Positions 1 to 11,592 of a stretch of DNA of 64,000 nt are shown here, piece by piece. A program made the position numbers and the translations under genes. The notes under the pieces were generated by a model. The model was not told the DNA's origin and did no database searches. It saw only the letters and a program-made list of their open reading frames with translations. Within the stretch, counting starts at the first letter, position 1, and every line of letters starts with the position of its first letter. The stretch is from Calycina herbarum (lineage: Eukaryota > Ascomycota > Leotiomycetes > Helotiales > Pezizellaceae), in contig LLEY01000113.1 of assembly GCA_001414485.1 (NCBI GenBank), positions 1-64,000 of the forward strand, in the 5' to 3' direction.

Positions 1-559
1 GGTGGTGGCGGCGGCGGCGGCGGTGGTATATGTATTCTCCATTCTACAGTCCGTAATTGTCAGTTTACGGCCCGTGACGCCTTTTCATATAGTTTGGGTT
101 TTAAAGGAGGCTTACGTGCTGTTGTTGTTGAAAGAGAAGGGAAGAGAAGGCTAGAAGACTTTAACATAAATATCTACTATACTGTTCACCTTCAATATCA
201 AACGAATGTGTCACGTGACTACAAACGGACGTATGACGGGCATCTTATTCAACTTTTTCACTCTTTACGACCCGTAACGTATCACAGCTACGCTTTTACT
301 CCTGTGGTATTTACTTCCGCGGCCCCTAGTATATACTAAGCGAGACTTCGGTAGAACCTCGGTCACGTGATCCAGTCGTATATAACTGAGACTATTACAC
401 TACCTCTCTCTTTAACCGGGCTCTCTCTAACTAAGCTTTCTTATCTTCCTTAGATATAGAGTTGTTAATAAACTATATATAGAGGGTTGCACAGACGTTT
501 TTTGTATGTATTTTTAGTGATCGACTCGCTGATATGATCGACTCGCTGATAAACCACGT
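1..559. mobile_element. Right end of a truncated DNA transposon (probable pogo/Fot1 type)
   Basis: The stretch ends AAACCACGT followed by TA at 560-561. The two pogo/Fot1 elements at 26996-28856 and 57486-59326 end the same way (CCACGT then the TA duplication). Just inside the end, a 15-bp direct repeat GATCGACTCGCTGAT occurs at 519-533 and 536-550, like the subterminal repeats of such elements. The left end lies outside the window. Positions 1-28 are a GGT/GGC trinucleotide run. Short ORFs here match nothing I recognise. The link to pogo rests only on the terminal bases. Confidence 0.4.
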
Positions 560-561
560 TA

Positions 562-814
562 TAGAAAATTATACTCTATTTAAAGAGTTATTAAAAAATA
601 AATAATAATAAGATAAACTTAAATATAAATAGCTTTATATAGCGCTATAACTTTAAAGCGTTTATATAGAGAATAAGTAGGAGTTATAATATATTATATA
701 ATCTCTACGATATTACTATTATATAGCGACGAAACTAAATACGTACTAATAGAATATTATGAAATTCGAGAATACTATAGTATTTTATCGCGATAACACT
801 ACTGACAACACTGC
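562..814. other. AT-rich RIP-like stretch abutting the SurE gene
   Basis: This is very TA-rich and almost without CA or TG, the same composition as the island at 17-60 kb. Normal base composition returns around 790-815, within about 25 bp of the stop codon of the SurE-type gene. It is probably an old mutated repeat. No element could be identified. Confidence 0.5.
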
Positions 815-2062
815 TCAAATCATTATCGACAATCCCAAAGCCATCAGACCAATAACCCAAGAAACCGAGTTCCTTCCGACACCACCAGTAACTGGACTAG
901 CAGGGGGTGAGCCTACACTTACTGTTCCATTCCCCTTCACAGTCGAATTTCTACTCCCAACAAGCGGTTCCAACAGACTTCTCACATCCTTTCCACCTCC
1001 ACATTCCCCCTTGATAGGAGCATCATAATCCACCGTGAATACTGAAACACTAGATTTGCATCCCGAAGCCAAAATATCCGTCTCCCCAGGAAGTGTGCAA
1101 TCACCATTAATGCAAGTATTCGTTCCCTCGGTTACCATATCTCCATATTTGAAAAGTCCAGTCGTCTCATTGAACACTGCTTTGTCCACCACCGCTCCTC
1201 CAGTCATACGGGTAAGAACATATGGTGGAGCAACGCAAGAATCATTGGTGAAAGAAGTGATGTATGGGATATTAACATTAATTCCATATCCGAATGGTAA
1301 TAATCTCCCTCCTCCATTTTTCGCGACATTGGTGATGAGTTGTTGAGCGAGATCAGCGGCAAGTTGTCCGTAAATGGTAGCTGGATCTTTGAAACCTGCT
1401 TTTGTGGTCTCGTTGACGTGGTAGTAGGCTGTTTGAACGGAATATCCACCGCTGTAACCAATCGCCGGAATTCCACGTTCGACTGCTGTGTATGTTGCAC
1501 CGAGTGTACCAGCGAGAGTGTAGAGGAATGGTCCGAGATTGAGACCGTAATTTGGACCGCTGAGAACGAGATCTGGTACACTGAAGTTGGCGTATCTGGG
1601 GAGAACGTAGTCGAGTCCTACTTGGACGCATGCAGAGGGTGTGCCATTGAAGTACCAAATATGGGAATCATTTGGATCGGGACCAATTGAAGGTGCTCCT
1701 GCTTTCACGATTCCTAGATATTTCGTAAGCGCTGAATTTCAAACTTCTCATGAAGAAATGCTTACCGAATTCAGTATCTGCTGTGAGATTCTTGCTTCCG
1801 GCATATGTGACAATTCCTCCGAATCCACTTTGGTTCGAGGAAGATGCTACGATGTATGCTTGATGTCCATATGCCTTGATTGCCTTGTACAGTTCGCGAA
1901 TATTGGCAGTTCCGAATCCATCATCATTCTAGGAGGTCCATCAGCGTATATCCAGAATTTGAAGGCGGATTAATTTACAGTAATGAGAATGTTCAGTCCA
2001 TTGACAGCACCAGAAACAGCACCGGAAGCCACAATGGCTTTCTTAAAAAGAGAAGGACGCAT
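815..2062 (-). CDS. SurE-family 5'/3'-nucleotidase / acid phosphatase, probably secreted or GPI-anchored
   Basis: Three exons on the minus strand: 2062-1979, 1928-1766 and 1713-815 (introns of 50 and 52 nt with GT..AG ends), giving 381 aa. The start MRPSLFKKAIVASG is a signal-peptide-like leader, and the first intron splits codons just before the SurE metal-binding signature NDDG (residues 29-32). A serine-rich SNQSG loop follows, then the family motif SGPNYGLN (about 134-141). The C-terminus is Ser/Gly-rich and ends in a hydrophobic tail (SVSWVIGLMALGLSIMI) that would suit a GPI-attachment signal. Several N-x-S/T sites fit secretion. SurE enzymes are metal-dependent phosphatases acting on nucleotides and phosphate esters; the fungal secreted branch is usually annotated as acid phosphatase. 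The gene looks intact although its stop codon sits at the edge of RIP-affected DNA. Confidence 0.88.
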
Positions 2063-3482
2063 ATTGAAAACGACAGAAGCAATGAAGATGAGAACGAAGA
2101 GGAGGGGACAAGATCGTCGTAAAGATTCTCGAAGTGAAAGGAAGCATGAAGTATTTATTCACCTCCTGTCCCGTCCCAACGGCCCTCGGCACAAAATAAA
2201 GCCATCAAGTTAACTAACAAGCTCCCCAAATCCCACAAGCTCACCCAAGAACCAAAGAAGCTCCTCAAATCCCAGCGGATCTTCCGTACCTTACACAAAC
2301 CCCCTGTCATCAACATCAAGTTCTAACCAACCACACTCAAGAATACATAAACCTGCACGCGAGCAGATACCCAAAGAAGAGTCCTCTCAATTATCCCCGC
2401 CGTTATCTAGTGTTGGTATAAGACTTGGCACTGATAAGAAGGAGTGCAGGTGTGGGGTTAGACCCGATTGGGAAGGTAAGTTACTTTAGATGCATTAGTA
2501 CGATCCCGTCGGTCGGATCCGCCTTTGGGACCCGGATTCAGTTCTGGGTACGAGAATGAAATGTTTAACTGGTCTTGGATGTATTTAGAGGTGGATTGCT
2601 GTTATTGTTCTCGATATTGCGGGTTAAGTAATCTAGGTCAGGTGACGTTGTAGGTTTTCGAAGGAAATTGTTCAAAAAAGACGTGGAATAACATGATAAG
2701 CTGCATTCCTGGGGGTTCTGCAAATCCACAGCTGATATGAAGTTTCTGCTGGGAGGAAATAGTACTTAAGAGTTGCTACGATTCGAGGACGTGATATGTT
2801 GAGCGAGAATCTAGATTTCCATCCGAAAGTAATTAAGCTGTAAAATATCACAATTCCGGCTTCGAGAACAATAGGCTACTGCTTCATCGTCAAACAGAGA
2901 ATAAGGTATTAACGAACCAAGTTCAACTAACCTCTCAATGATTGGTTATGCACAATACATCAACTTCTCTCGCTTTCTTGGACGAAACTGCGAAAAGTCA
3001 TTTCTACGAGACCTATTAAGCGAAATCAAGGACCCATTGTGAATGAGAAAGGGGACTGCCAAACTGCATACCCCTCATCCCTGGACGAACAGCCTCGGGA
3101 AGCCTTAAGTTGTCTTTATAACCACTTACAATAGTCTTGTTACACCTTCTACCTTTACGAGATAGTATCACAAGGTTCGTTTGCGTCTGTGATGTGACCC
3201 GAACTTTCTTTAGTTATTGAATGTCGTCTTCTCCTTGTCATATATTATCCTCATCTAATGTTCTTCTCCCCTTGATTCATCGATCTTATAACTAACTTAT
3301 CCTTTTACTCGAAATAATTCGAAGAACAGTTTAAACAACCGCTCTTTATTAATATCAACTCCAAGATGTGAATAATCTAAACTTAATCTAAAAATCTTTA
3401 TTTACTTAACATTTTAGTATAATAAAGTCATTCATACTTATTGCAACAATAAAAGGATAATAAAACATGATATTCAATTAAC
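2063..3482. other. Intergenic region, upstream of the SurE-like gene
   Basis: No ORF or RNA gene could be supported. The first few hundred bases upstream of 2062 would hold the promoter and 5' UTR of the minus-strand phosphatase gene. Composition becomes AT-rich toward the MITE at 3485. Confidence 0.4.
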
Positions 3483-3484
3483 TA

Positions 3485-4008
3485 CAGTGAGTTGCGAGTT
3501 AAGCTTGAATTTGCCCACTTTTTTTGTAATCCGAGCTTTTTTTTATTAAGGCTTTCTCCCTCTTTTCTTTAGAAGACAGAAAATAAAAGTACTCTAAAAG
3601 AGACGAGGCCTAGCTAGAAAGAAGCGCTATATCTAATTATCTCTCTTCTATATAATTTATCAATTTGAAGTAAGTACAACAAAAGTAAACTAAAAGATAA
3701 ATAATTCTTAAAATAACCCCTTTGCTTTAAAAAAAAAATTTCACTACCCCTGTAAGGTCGACAGGCTATACTAAGACCCGATAAAAATTAAGACAGATAT
3801 AAAATTATCTGTTTTTGTCCTATAAAGTTTATAGAGTATAAGAGGAGATATAAGCCTCTTCTTTCCTGTTCTTATAAATAGTATATCATATGTCATCATT
3901 AATTAATAGGTAAAAGAGTGCCCAAAAAGGGGGGAAATCAAGAATTTTCTCAAAAAGCTCGGATTATAAAAAAAGTGGGCAAATTCAAGCTTAACTCGCA
4001 ACTCACTG
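3485..4008. mobile_element. 524-bp MITE with about 57-bp terminal inverted repeats, TA target duplication
   Basis: The left end starts CAGTGAGTTGCGAGTTAAGC and the right end is its exact reverse complement. Pairing continues for about 57 bp with one mismatch (G/A at TIR position 42). TA dinucleotides at 3483-3484 and 4009-4010 are the target-site duplication of Tc1/mariner/pogo transposases. The interior is AT-rich and has no transposase ORF, so this is a non-autonomous element. Long TIRs and the TA duplication recall the Flipper/Fot1 group of fungi, but the TIR differs from the ACGTGG ends of the pogo copies in this window, so another autonomous partner must have moved it. Confidence 0.88.
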
Positions 4009-4010
4009 TA

Positions 4011-5039
4011 AATATCAAAAACTAGTCTGAATTATTTCATCACTTCAAACAACTTAAAAAAACAAATTTCAGTGCAACATCAAGAAGAGAGCTTAAAACA
4101 ATTATTTAAAACTAGTAAGTCCTTTCTTGCAATTACATTAACTCAAGCCTTTAACATAATATAGTTAAACAATCAAGTATACGATGAAGTAGCCACTATC
4201 ACTTTCTAAGAGTAGTTGAACTCTTCTATCCTCGCGCTGTCTCCCATAGTACCCAAGTAAATGATATCATACCATCCGCCTACCAGCTCTCTAAAATCAA
4301 ATCAATATAGTAGTAGTGGGGTTTTACTTGATATTTCTCGCTTCGCGACTTGCCTCCTAGGCCACTGACCATGTCTGGGAGATATCACTTCAACAATATT
4401 GTAGAACGCCGTGAAGTCATTACCGATGCATCTCCGTGGAGTCAAGTGATTGTTGGGACAGGATTCAAGCCTGATATGATCCACGAGGGGAGAGACTAAG
4501 ATGGCATGGCGTATTGCAAATTGTAACCCGAACCTTATAACAGTCAAATTTTCTTCTGTTGTCGAATTTTCTTCTGTTGTCGAATTTTCTTTCGTTTCCT
4601 GGTTGGATAACAAATCATGGTAACTATAAACTCTGACTATACTATCAAGTCTGCGAGTTTATCTATCTACAAGCCAAAAAGCTGGACCTGGCCAGGATCT
4701 ATTAGTTCAGCAAAACTTAATAATAAGAAGTAAACATGAATGATGAAATCAAAGAAACTATTTTTCATTTATCATAACGTAGGCATTTGCTTAATCCCCT
4801 CTATCCCAAACATAAAACGCAACAAAAACACAAAGACAAACTATCTAATAACCCATTCGAGTCTCGCAGGCTATGCTCACTTTTTAGAAACCCCATCGAC
4901 TATGCAACGTAAGAAAAGGAGCCCAAAAACCGTCAGCTACGGGATAATACTACGCAGCAAGGGTTCCTAAGGGATGGTATGGACAGCGAGCTAGGATTAG
5001 CATTCAAAGAATTTAAAGAGAAAAGAGGTGTTTGATCAA
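4011..5039. other. Intergenic region with an 18-bp tandem repeat
   Basis: No gene could be supported. An 18-bp unit (AATTTTCTTCTGTTGTCG) is repeated about 2.6 times at 4547-4594. It lies inside a 103-codon minus-strand ORF (4302-4613), where it would encode STTEEN repeats; that ORF shows no recognisable domain. The right part is presumably the 3' flank of the phosphatase gene ending at 5040. Confidence 0.35.
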
Positions 5040-6762
5040 TCAATACACACTCCCCTTCAAACTCTTATCCTGCTTCTCCGCCCTCGCAATATCCTCCAAC
5101 GTCTTCTTATCCTCAATCTCCGGCTCCGCCTCACTCCCCGCATCACTACCAACATCAACCTGATCCCCCAGCGCATTAGCCATAGCACTTCGTCGCATCC
5201 CACTCTGTTCCCTCTTTCCCTCCTTCGAATGTCCATTTCCATTTCCATTTGAAACCCCCTTTCCCTTCGCTAATCGTTTCCTTGCATCTTCTTCAGCAGA
5301 GAACTCCGTATCGCTACCCGCTTGACTGGTATGTCCAGATGCCGAACCGCCAAAATCCCGTCCCCCAGAGCGAACGAGGAGGAGGTGATCGGATTTGAGC
5401 GCGGGAGAGATGAGTTGATTACGCATTCGGTCTTCGACGCTGATAAAAGAGGGTGTTCCATCTGGAGAACTGACCATATCATCCAAACTCTTTCGCACAT
5501 CAACAGCTGGTGGTCCAGGTACCAAACGACCTCTGGGATCATCATCATCCTCACTAGAAGATTGCCAGCGTCTCGCAGCCGGTCGTCGAGAAGCGAGAGT
5601 TTCTTTGGTTTTAATTTCAGTTGACGGTGAGGCAGCGGCATCAAGTGGTCTCCCATTTAATTGCATAGCATGCATCGAGTTCTCCTTCTTGAAGTAATGT
5701 TTCCCGTGATCGCAACCATTTGGACAGCCTCCCCACTTCTTGCGGACAGGGATTGGGCTGGCTGTTCCTTGCGTAGATGCTGCTTCCAGGAGCTTTTTTT
5801 CCTTTTCCTTGTCCTTCTCGGAAATTTGGGTGGTTGAAGAGGAGGAGGGCAGTTTTTCTTTAGCCGCTGCCGCCGCGAGACGTTCTTTCTTTAACTCGGA
5901 CCAGGTGCGGAGGTTGTTCTCGAGGATGTATTTCCCGGAATCTTCTTTCTTGCGCATGATGAGGAATTCGCAGTGGTTTACGTTTCGGAGGTCTTCGAAG
6001 TATTCTACGCTGAAATGATACCACTTCATGAGGAATACTCGGCTCATGAGGCCGTGAGTTACTGTTTCGATAATTAGCACCCATTCCCCCACTTTGAACA
6101 TTTGTTGCTGGTTTGAGGCAATTGGAACGTACCCAGGACGCAAACACTCGCACAATCCTCCTCACTGAATTGTCTCCAAAGACTCTCATTGAACCCACTA
6201 ACGCGATCATAAGCATCGGCAGCACTCTCTCCATCCGGAATTCTGTAAAAGAAGTGACCGTAATCTGCTCTCTCCTGCCACATCCTCTCCATCTCGGCCG
6301 AACATGGTTGGAAGTTTCCAAAATCCTGCTCTCGTAGTCTGGGTTCCTCATAGACTTTTATGGAGTGGCGGGGGAAGGGAGTGGGGGAAGGCTCGTCTGA
6401 AGTGAGGGTAGAGAGGATTCCTTCTGTAGTTTCGCGAGTCCGTCGATAGGGAGAGGTGAAGAAGTGAAGGGTATCGTCTGCTCGTAGCAGAGAGCGTAGT
6501 CGTCGTCCGGCATCGTATGCTTGGGTCCAGCCTTCGGAGGTGAGTTTTACTCTGTGATCTGGGATCGTTTGGTGGATGTCTCGATTTTCTGAAGGATGGA
6601 GGTTAGTCTTGTGTTTATATCAAAGCAAGTTTAAAGTGAGAAGCCGTATTGCAGTATTGCACAGCATCGGAAGCCAGAATCTGCAAGGGCGCACAGAGTT
6701 GACGTACTATTCCCCTCTGACTGAGCATGTCTAATCAGGATGATCATGCGAGGTTTCCCCAT
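5040..6762 (-). CDS. Histidine-phosphatase (phosphoglycerate-mutase-like) protein, DET1/YDR051C family
   Basis: Three minus-strand exons: 6762-6708, 6588-6133 and 6061-5040, giving 510 aa. The first exon encodes MGKPRMIILIRHAQSEGN, which carries the RHG-type catalytic motif (Arg11-His12). Exon 2 continues with NRDIHQTIPDHRVKLT and the second conserved arginine region SPYRRTRET. The last intron falls inside the second catalytic His motif, rebuilt by splicing as CVLVTHGLMSR (His173). The first 250 residues make the catalytic fold. The C-terminal half is low-complexity (poly-Ser, SEDDDD, acidic and Lys/Arg-rich segments) as in other filamentous-fungal members. Yeast DET1 is a broad-range acid phosphatase linked to sterol transport; that role here is inference from family only. 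The gene is divergent from the DUF1168 gene, sharing about 650 bp of promoter region. Confidence 0.9.
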
Positions 6763-7409
6763 CGTGGCGCTGTACTGAGTCGTTCAACGCTAGATTTTTG
6801 TATGTGTAAGTTGGTAGGGACAGTTGAGCTGAACTTGACTATAAATAACGAACGAAGGAAGAGTTCAGAAGAATATAGAGGTTTGTGTAGGTTTCGCGCT
6901 TTCTCCACTCAGCTGGAACGATGGGACAATGAAGCTGTTTCAAAGAAGAGACGAGCGCGCCCCCTCAAGGTTCTTTTTCTCCGATAAGCCGATAAGGCGA
7001 ACGCACGATATCGCCACATCCCAGCGTTGGTGTAACGAATGACAGGGACCCAATTATCAATATCAATTGGAGAAATAGAAGCTTCATCAGATGAACCCTT
7101 TGCTTGTCAACTTAAAATACTTGTACACCATACCTCACACCCAACCATCTACCAAGTAATACACTCCTGTTGACTCAATCATCTCAACACAGTCAACTTC
7201 CAAATCCATCAACTCTGTACCATAGCATATCTCCCTCCCTGCGGCGCATCACCTTCCAAGGACCAGGCCAAGAACGACCCAGTATCAAGTCTGAACCACG
7301 ACTCGCCTCACCTCCAACCACATTACACACGCCATCTGATAACACCCTCCAACCTCCATCCACCCGGCGCAAGCCAACAAGTCACCAAAAACCAGCACAC
7401 AACACCAAA
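6763..7409. promoter_or_regulatory. Bidirectional promoter region between the phosphatase and DUF1168 genes
   Basis: The two genes point away from each other across 647 bp. Pyrimidine-rich, CA-rich sequence at 7130-7409 looks like the 5' UTR of the plus-strand gene. The ORF of that gene extends in frame up to 7170, but the extra 80 codons are low-complexity Ser/Pro/Thr and are better taken as leader. No defined element was identified. Confidence 0.4.
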
Positions 7410-8003
7410 ATGTCCGAGCCAATCCCCGAATCCATTCCCACATCCCAAGACCCTCGCTCCAAACGTCCCCTCAAAAAGTCCCGCGCCTCGCAAACCCCCG
7501 CCTCCGAAACCGCCTCCTTAATCCAATCCCTCTTCCAAAAGCCCGATCAAGAGATTCACATCCCCTCCTCATCCTCCTCCCTTACCAAACACAATGGCTC
7601 CGCGCCCCCGGAAATAGTAGCCAACGTCCAAGGCTCTTCCGCCGGCGCAGGCAGCGGCGAATTCCACGTCTACAAAGCGTCTAGGAGGAGGGAGTATGAA
7701 AGATTACGAGCAATGGACGAGGAGGTGAGGAATGAAGACCAGGGCGCCGCGTGGGAGAAGGAGAAGAGGGAACGGGAGGAACGGGATAGGGAGAAGACGA
7801 GGAGGAATCGGGAGAAGAGGGAGAAGTTGAAGAGGAAGAAGCAGGGGAAAGGAGCGGATAGTACAGAAAAACCGGCAAGTGGTGGTGGTGGGGGAGGAAT
7901 TAAGGCTAGGGCGAATGTGACGGCGGATGATGGGGGGAATAAGGAGGATGAGGCGATGGGTGAGGTTCAGCAGGTGGGGGTTATTATTCATGATGATGAT
8001 TGA
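7410..8003 (+). CDS. DUF1168 / PRKRIP1-like nuclear protein
   Basis: A single exon of 197 aa starting at MSEPIPES. This ATG is preceded by ACCAAA, a good fungal start context, and the family usually begins with such a short Ser/Pro-rich stretch followed by a KRPLKKSR basic motif. The family hallmark GEFHVYKASRRREYERL lies in the middle (about residues 84-100). After it comes a long Lys/Arg/Glu-rich helix (EKEKREREERDREKTRRN...) and a glycine-rich tail. The human relative PRKRIP1 is a spliceosome-associated protein and PKR-interacting factor; a nuclear, RNA-processing role is inferred from that. The ORF is open upstream to 7170, so a longer form cannot be excluded. The gene is convergent with the CCT3 gene, 256 bp from its stop. 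Confidence 0.85.
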   Translation: MSEPIPESIPTSQDPRSKRPLKKSRASQTPASETASLIQSLFQKPDQEIHIPSSSSSLTKHNGSAPPEIVANVQGSSAGAGSGEFHVYKASRRREYERLRAMDEEVRNEDQGAAWEKEKREREERDREKTRRNREKREKLKRKKQGKGADSTEKPASGGGGGGIKARANVTADDGGNKEDEAMGEVQQVGVIIHDDD

Positions 8004-8259
8004 ATTATCCCTCTCTAAATAACAGCTCGTTGGCTACAAGGAACGGGTCAAGGGGAATTCGTCGTGTGGGAAAATTCCCAAAGGAAAAGGAAAATGCTCC
8101 TGGGGAGCCTCGCTACGGAATTATCACGCTGAGCCTCATAGCAGTCGAGGTTTTTTGGCATCAAAATCACGCATACATTTTCCCGAGCTTCTATACTATG
8201 GTACAGGGTACGCGCGCCGAAATCATTGCTTTTTATTGGTACACTAACAGCAAAGACGT

Positions 8260-10145
8260 CTACTCCTCCCCACCACCACCGCCTCCACCCTGTCTCGCAG
8301 CCTTGGCGCTGCAAATATCGTCTACTCGCAAAAGTAGGCAGGCCGACTGTAGGATAGATTAGTAAAAAATATAATGAAGTCAGAAATTCAAATTACATAC
8401 CTCGATAGCAGTCTTGATACTCTGTAACTTGACAGCTTCTGGTTCCCAAACACCATATTCCTTCATGTCAACAAGTTTGCCAACATCTCCATCAATACCC
8501 CATGAACTTCCACCCTCTGCATGCTTGGCGCGTAATTCTGTCAAGACTCTGACTGGGCTGTTACCAGCATTTTGAATCAAAGTTCGGGGAATGACTTCCA
8601 TGGCCTCAGCGACGGCCTTGTATGGCCATTGTTGAACACCCTCGATGCTCTTGGCGAGTTGCCCTAATCTGACAGCAACGGCCATTTCGGTCGCACCACC
8701 ACCTGGTGATAATCTGGGGTGAAACATGACATTGCGGGCAACGGCCATGGCATCAGCCAAATTTCGGTCAATCTCGTTCAAGATATCCTTGGAAGGTCCT
8801 CGGAGTAGAATGGTGCATGCTTTTGGGTTTTTGCACTTGGTGAGGAAGGTAAAGTATTCGTCACCAATCTTCTCAATCTCGAAGAGACCACAGTCGGTTC
8901 CTACATCTGATTCCTGTAAATCGTCTACTCGGTTGACAACTGTTGCTCCTGTAGCACGTGCTATTCTGTTGTTGTCTGTTTTACGGACACGACGGAGAGC
9001 TGTGACATTGCCCTTCATCAAGTAATGCTGTGCAAGATCTTGGATTGTTAGCATTTTGGTAGTAAATAGGTAGGACTGAGCTTACCAGAAACACCCTTCT
9101 CAGTGATAACCAAATCTGGCTTGAGAGCGAGAATAGCATCACACATGATTTTGACCTGTTCTTCCTCAATTTGCAAAATCTTGTTCCAGTCCTCCTCTTT
9201 GCTGATTTCGATGTTGGTTTGAGACTCTCCCTTCTTGTATTCCAGCGTGCAATCCAACAAGACAATTCTTGGGTTTTCTATCCGTCTTCTCATCTTGGGG
9301 TGGGTGATATCCTTGTTGAGCATAACACCGTCCAGAACTCTACTGTCTTCAATCTCTCCACCTGGAACCTTCTCAACACGAGCATAACGCTTGATGTCCA
9401 CTTCCAGCTTTCCGCCACCGACTTCGTGTGTTACTGTTCGTACAGCCTTGAGTGCAAGATTACACATGAGTTCTGACCATCTCGAGACGAACTTGGTTCC
9501 GATGGAGGAAGAGATGAGTTGGTACATGGCTTTGTCATCGTCGATGTCGACTGGGAGGGAAATTTCATCGATAATCTCGAGGGCGTCTTTGAGGGCTGCT
9601 TTGAAGGCGGATATAATCACAACAGGGTGGATATTTCGCTCGAGTTGTGGGAGTGCCTGGGCAAGAATTTCACCAGCTACAAAGTGTTAGTTTGCAGTCA
9701 GACCTCGCTTCTGTGTTTCCCTACCGAGAATAATAACAGTCGTCGTTCCATCTCCAACCTCTTCGTCTTGTGTTCTGCTAAGCTCGATCATGCTCTTTGC
9801 CGCTGGATGCGACACTTCGATTTCTCGTAGAATGGCGTGTCCATCATTTGTGAGAACGATACCTCCCATAGGATCCAATAGCATTTTCAACATAGCCTTT
9901 GGACCCAAACATGATCGAATGATATCTGCGACCCTGGTATGTATAAGCTATAGCCCAAAAGCCCTTGAGATGCTTCGAATTCTTACGTCTTGGCTGCTGT
10001 GATGTTCGATAACTGGGCTTTTCGTCCGGTTTGTCTATCACCCGCCTGGGTGTCTGCGGAAAGTTTGTCAATAAAAGAGCTACTCGTGGGGCTGTTTGAG
10101 CTCAAAGATTTGTAACTTACTCATAACTAGCACCGGAGCCTGCAT
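8260..10145 (-). CDS. cct3: T-complex protein 1 subunit gamma (CCT3), cytosolic chaperonin
   Basis: Six minus-strand exons: 10145-10121, 10053-9987, 9933-9725, 9676-9086, 9038-8401 and 8346-8260. Together they give 538 aa with all phases consistent, close to the usual 530-560 aa. CCT3 is one of eight subunits of the double-ring TRiC/CCT chaperonin that folds actin, tubulin and WD-repeat proteins in the cytosol. The N-terminus MQAPVLVMNTQAGDRQTGRK is typical. ATP-binding motifs are TNDGHAIL (59-66) and VGDGTTT (90-96); the C-terminal ATPase signature is RLSPGGGATEMAVA. The last exon encodes SACLLLRVDDICSAK and a glycine-rich tail ending GGEE. One intron (9085-9039, 47 nt) uses a CAAG 3' splice site. 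This is an intact housekeeping gene and was not touched by RIP. Confidence 0.97.
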
Positions 10146-10480
10146 CTTGAAATAGGTATAAGCGACAGGAGACCGGAATTCAGATTCTTCGGGTGGGATG
10201 CGAAGATGGGAAATGCTATGCGGACTGAAGTTGGGAGGGGTATGAGCTCTATTGAGTTGTTCGCGTTGAGAGTTTCGCGCCTTGGGATAATTTTTGTGCA
10301 CGGACTATTTTTGCAGCTGCCTGCTCCAATCCATGGAAAGACTGAGATGGAGTCGGAAATTTCACCACTCGGGAAAGAAGCAGTAATGATGATTACTTAT
10401 TTTATTCATGATAAATATGGTATAATAATTCTACACTATGTATTACAATAATAATCTCGGCGCCAGCACCAGAAAATCTA
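10146..10480. promoter_or_regulatory. Intergenic region between CCT3 start and SDR stop
   Basis: 335 bp. It should hold the CCT3 promoter and the 3' UTR of the short-chain dehydrogenase gene, both on the minus strand. AT-rich sequence at 10380-10450 could serve for 3' end formation of the dehydrogenase mRNA. No coding signal was found. Confidence 0.4.
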
Positions 10481-11592
10481 TTATATCAGAGATTCCTTCT
10501 CCCCACCTCCCTCTTTGCGTCCAACAAATGTGTTCATTCCACTGTCTATCCCACTCAACTTCCTCAAAATGGTCTGCACGCCGACTGGCATCACATTCAT
10601 CCAATCGACCCATCTTGCATAAAGTGGTAGTGAGACTTCCGCACTGGTACCTGCATCGATGGCAGCAATAATCTCCTTGGCAACATCGACTGGCTCCAAT
10701 TCCGGCGCAAAGAAACCACTGGGGGTCTTGACTCCGTTGAAAAGGGGTGTAGTTAATTGCCCAGGCGTGACCAAGACAGTCTTAATATCAGGTGTTGACT
10801 TGAGCTCTGCTACCAAGGATCGGTGCATAGCTGTGATACCTGCTTTTGAAGCTGCATAGTCGCTGAGACGTGCAGCACCCAACTTGCCGATGACGCTTGA
10901 AACAGTGACAATTGTACCGTGGCCAGCGCTGACCATACCGGGGAGGAACGTCTTGAGGGTATAAAAGTGTGACAGTAGGTTGACGCGGAAGTTGTTGTCA
11001 ATTTCTTCGAGGGAAAGGTCGAGGAGAGGCTTGCCGCTTACAACTGCTGCGTTGTTGATGAGGATTGTTGGCGTACCGAGCTGAAACTCGTGTTAGTTTG
11101 TATAAAAGCAAGTTGGGAAATGGTACCAACATCTCTTTCAATCTCAATTGCCGCCTTTGCAACCTGTTTCTTGTCTCCAACATCGCATTTATATACATAG
11201 ACGCCTCGCGATTCTCCGGATTCCAACTCTTTGACATCCAAAACTGCCACGGAAGCTCCTCGCATTCCATACACCTCTGCAATCAGCAGTCCCAGCCCAC
11301 TTGCGCCTCCAGTCACCACAATGACCTCTTCCGAAAAATCAACCTTGCGTGGTTTCGAATAGGCGATCTGTTTATTGAGGACATTGACGAAGAATAGAGC
11401 CGTTAGAAACGAGGCATATCCAATCGCAATCTGAATTGCTGGATGCTGCCATCGCATAGCTTGCGCTCGCATACAAAGTGGGAGCATCCATGCTACGAAA
11501 GGGTGTAGAAAGGTAACGTTGAGGACTTTGAGGAAAAGGTCGACGGAGAGGGGCTTGGCCCAGGATAGCTCTCCTCGGGGTTGGTGAGACAT
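10481..11592 (-). CDS. Membrane-anchored short-chain dehydrogenase/reductase
   Basis: Two minus-strand exons, 11592-11131 and 11080-10481, giving 353 aa. The 50-nt intron has donor GTTGGT and acceptor TTTCAG, phase 0. An N-terminal region of about 80 residues contains hydrophobic segments (LFLKVLNVTFLHPFVAWMLP and IQIAIGYASFLTALFFVNVL), so the enzyme is probably ER- or lipid-droplet-bound. Next comes the classical SDR core: cofactor motif TGGASGLG (94-101), ILINNAA (160-166), TVSS serine region (about 213-216) and the catalytic YAASK (Tyr229, Lys233). The layout resembles retinol/sterol dehydrogenases of the SDR16C/DHRS group. The Rossmann motif and an acidic residue after strand 2 (AVLDVKE) suggest NAD(H) preference, which is inference. 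The substrate cannot be told from sequence. The gene is divergent from the L-domain gene. Confidence 0.92.

Noticed and set aside
815..2213. Overlapping plus- and minus-strand ORFs of 76-125 codons across the SurE-like gene
   Set aside because: They lie antisense or out of frame to exons that carry the NDDG and SGPNYGLN motifs; no domain of their own.
4302..4613. 103-codon minus-strand ORF with STTEEN repeats
   Set aside because: The repeat comes from an 18-bp tandem DNA repeat, and no domain, neighbour relation or splice context supports a gene.
7170..7409. Upstream 80-codon extension of the DUF1168 gene
   Set aside because: Low-complexity Ser/Pro/Thr translation of a CA-rich leader. The family start and better ATG context are at 7410; not fully excluded.
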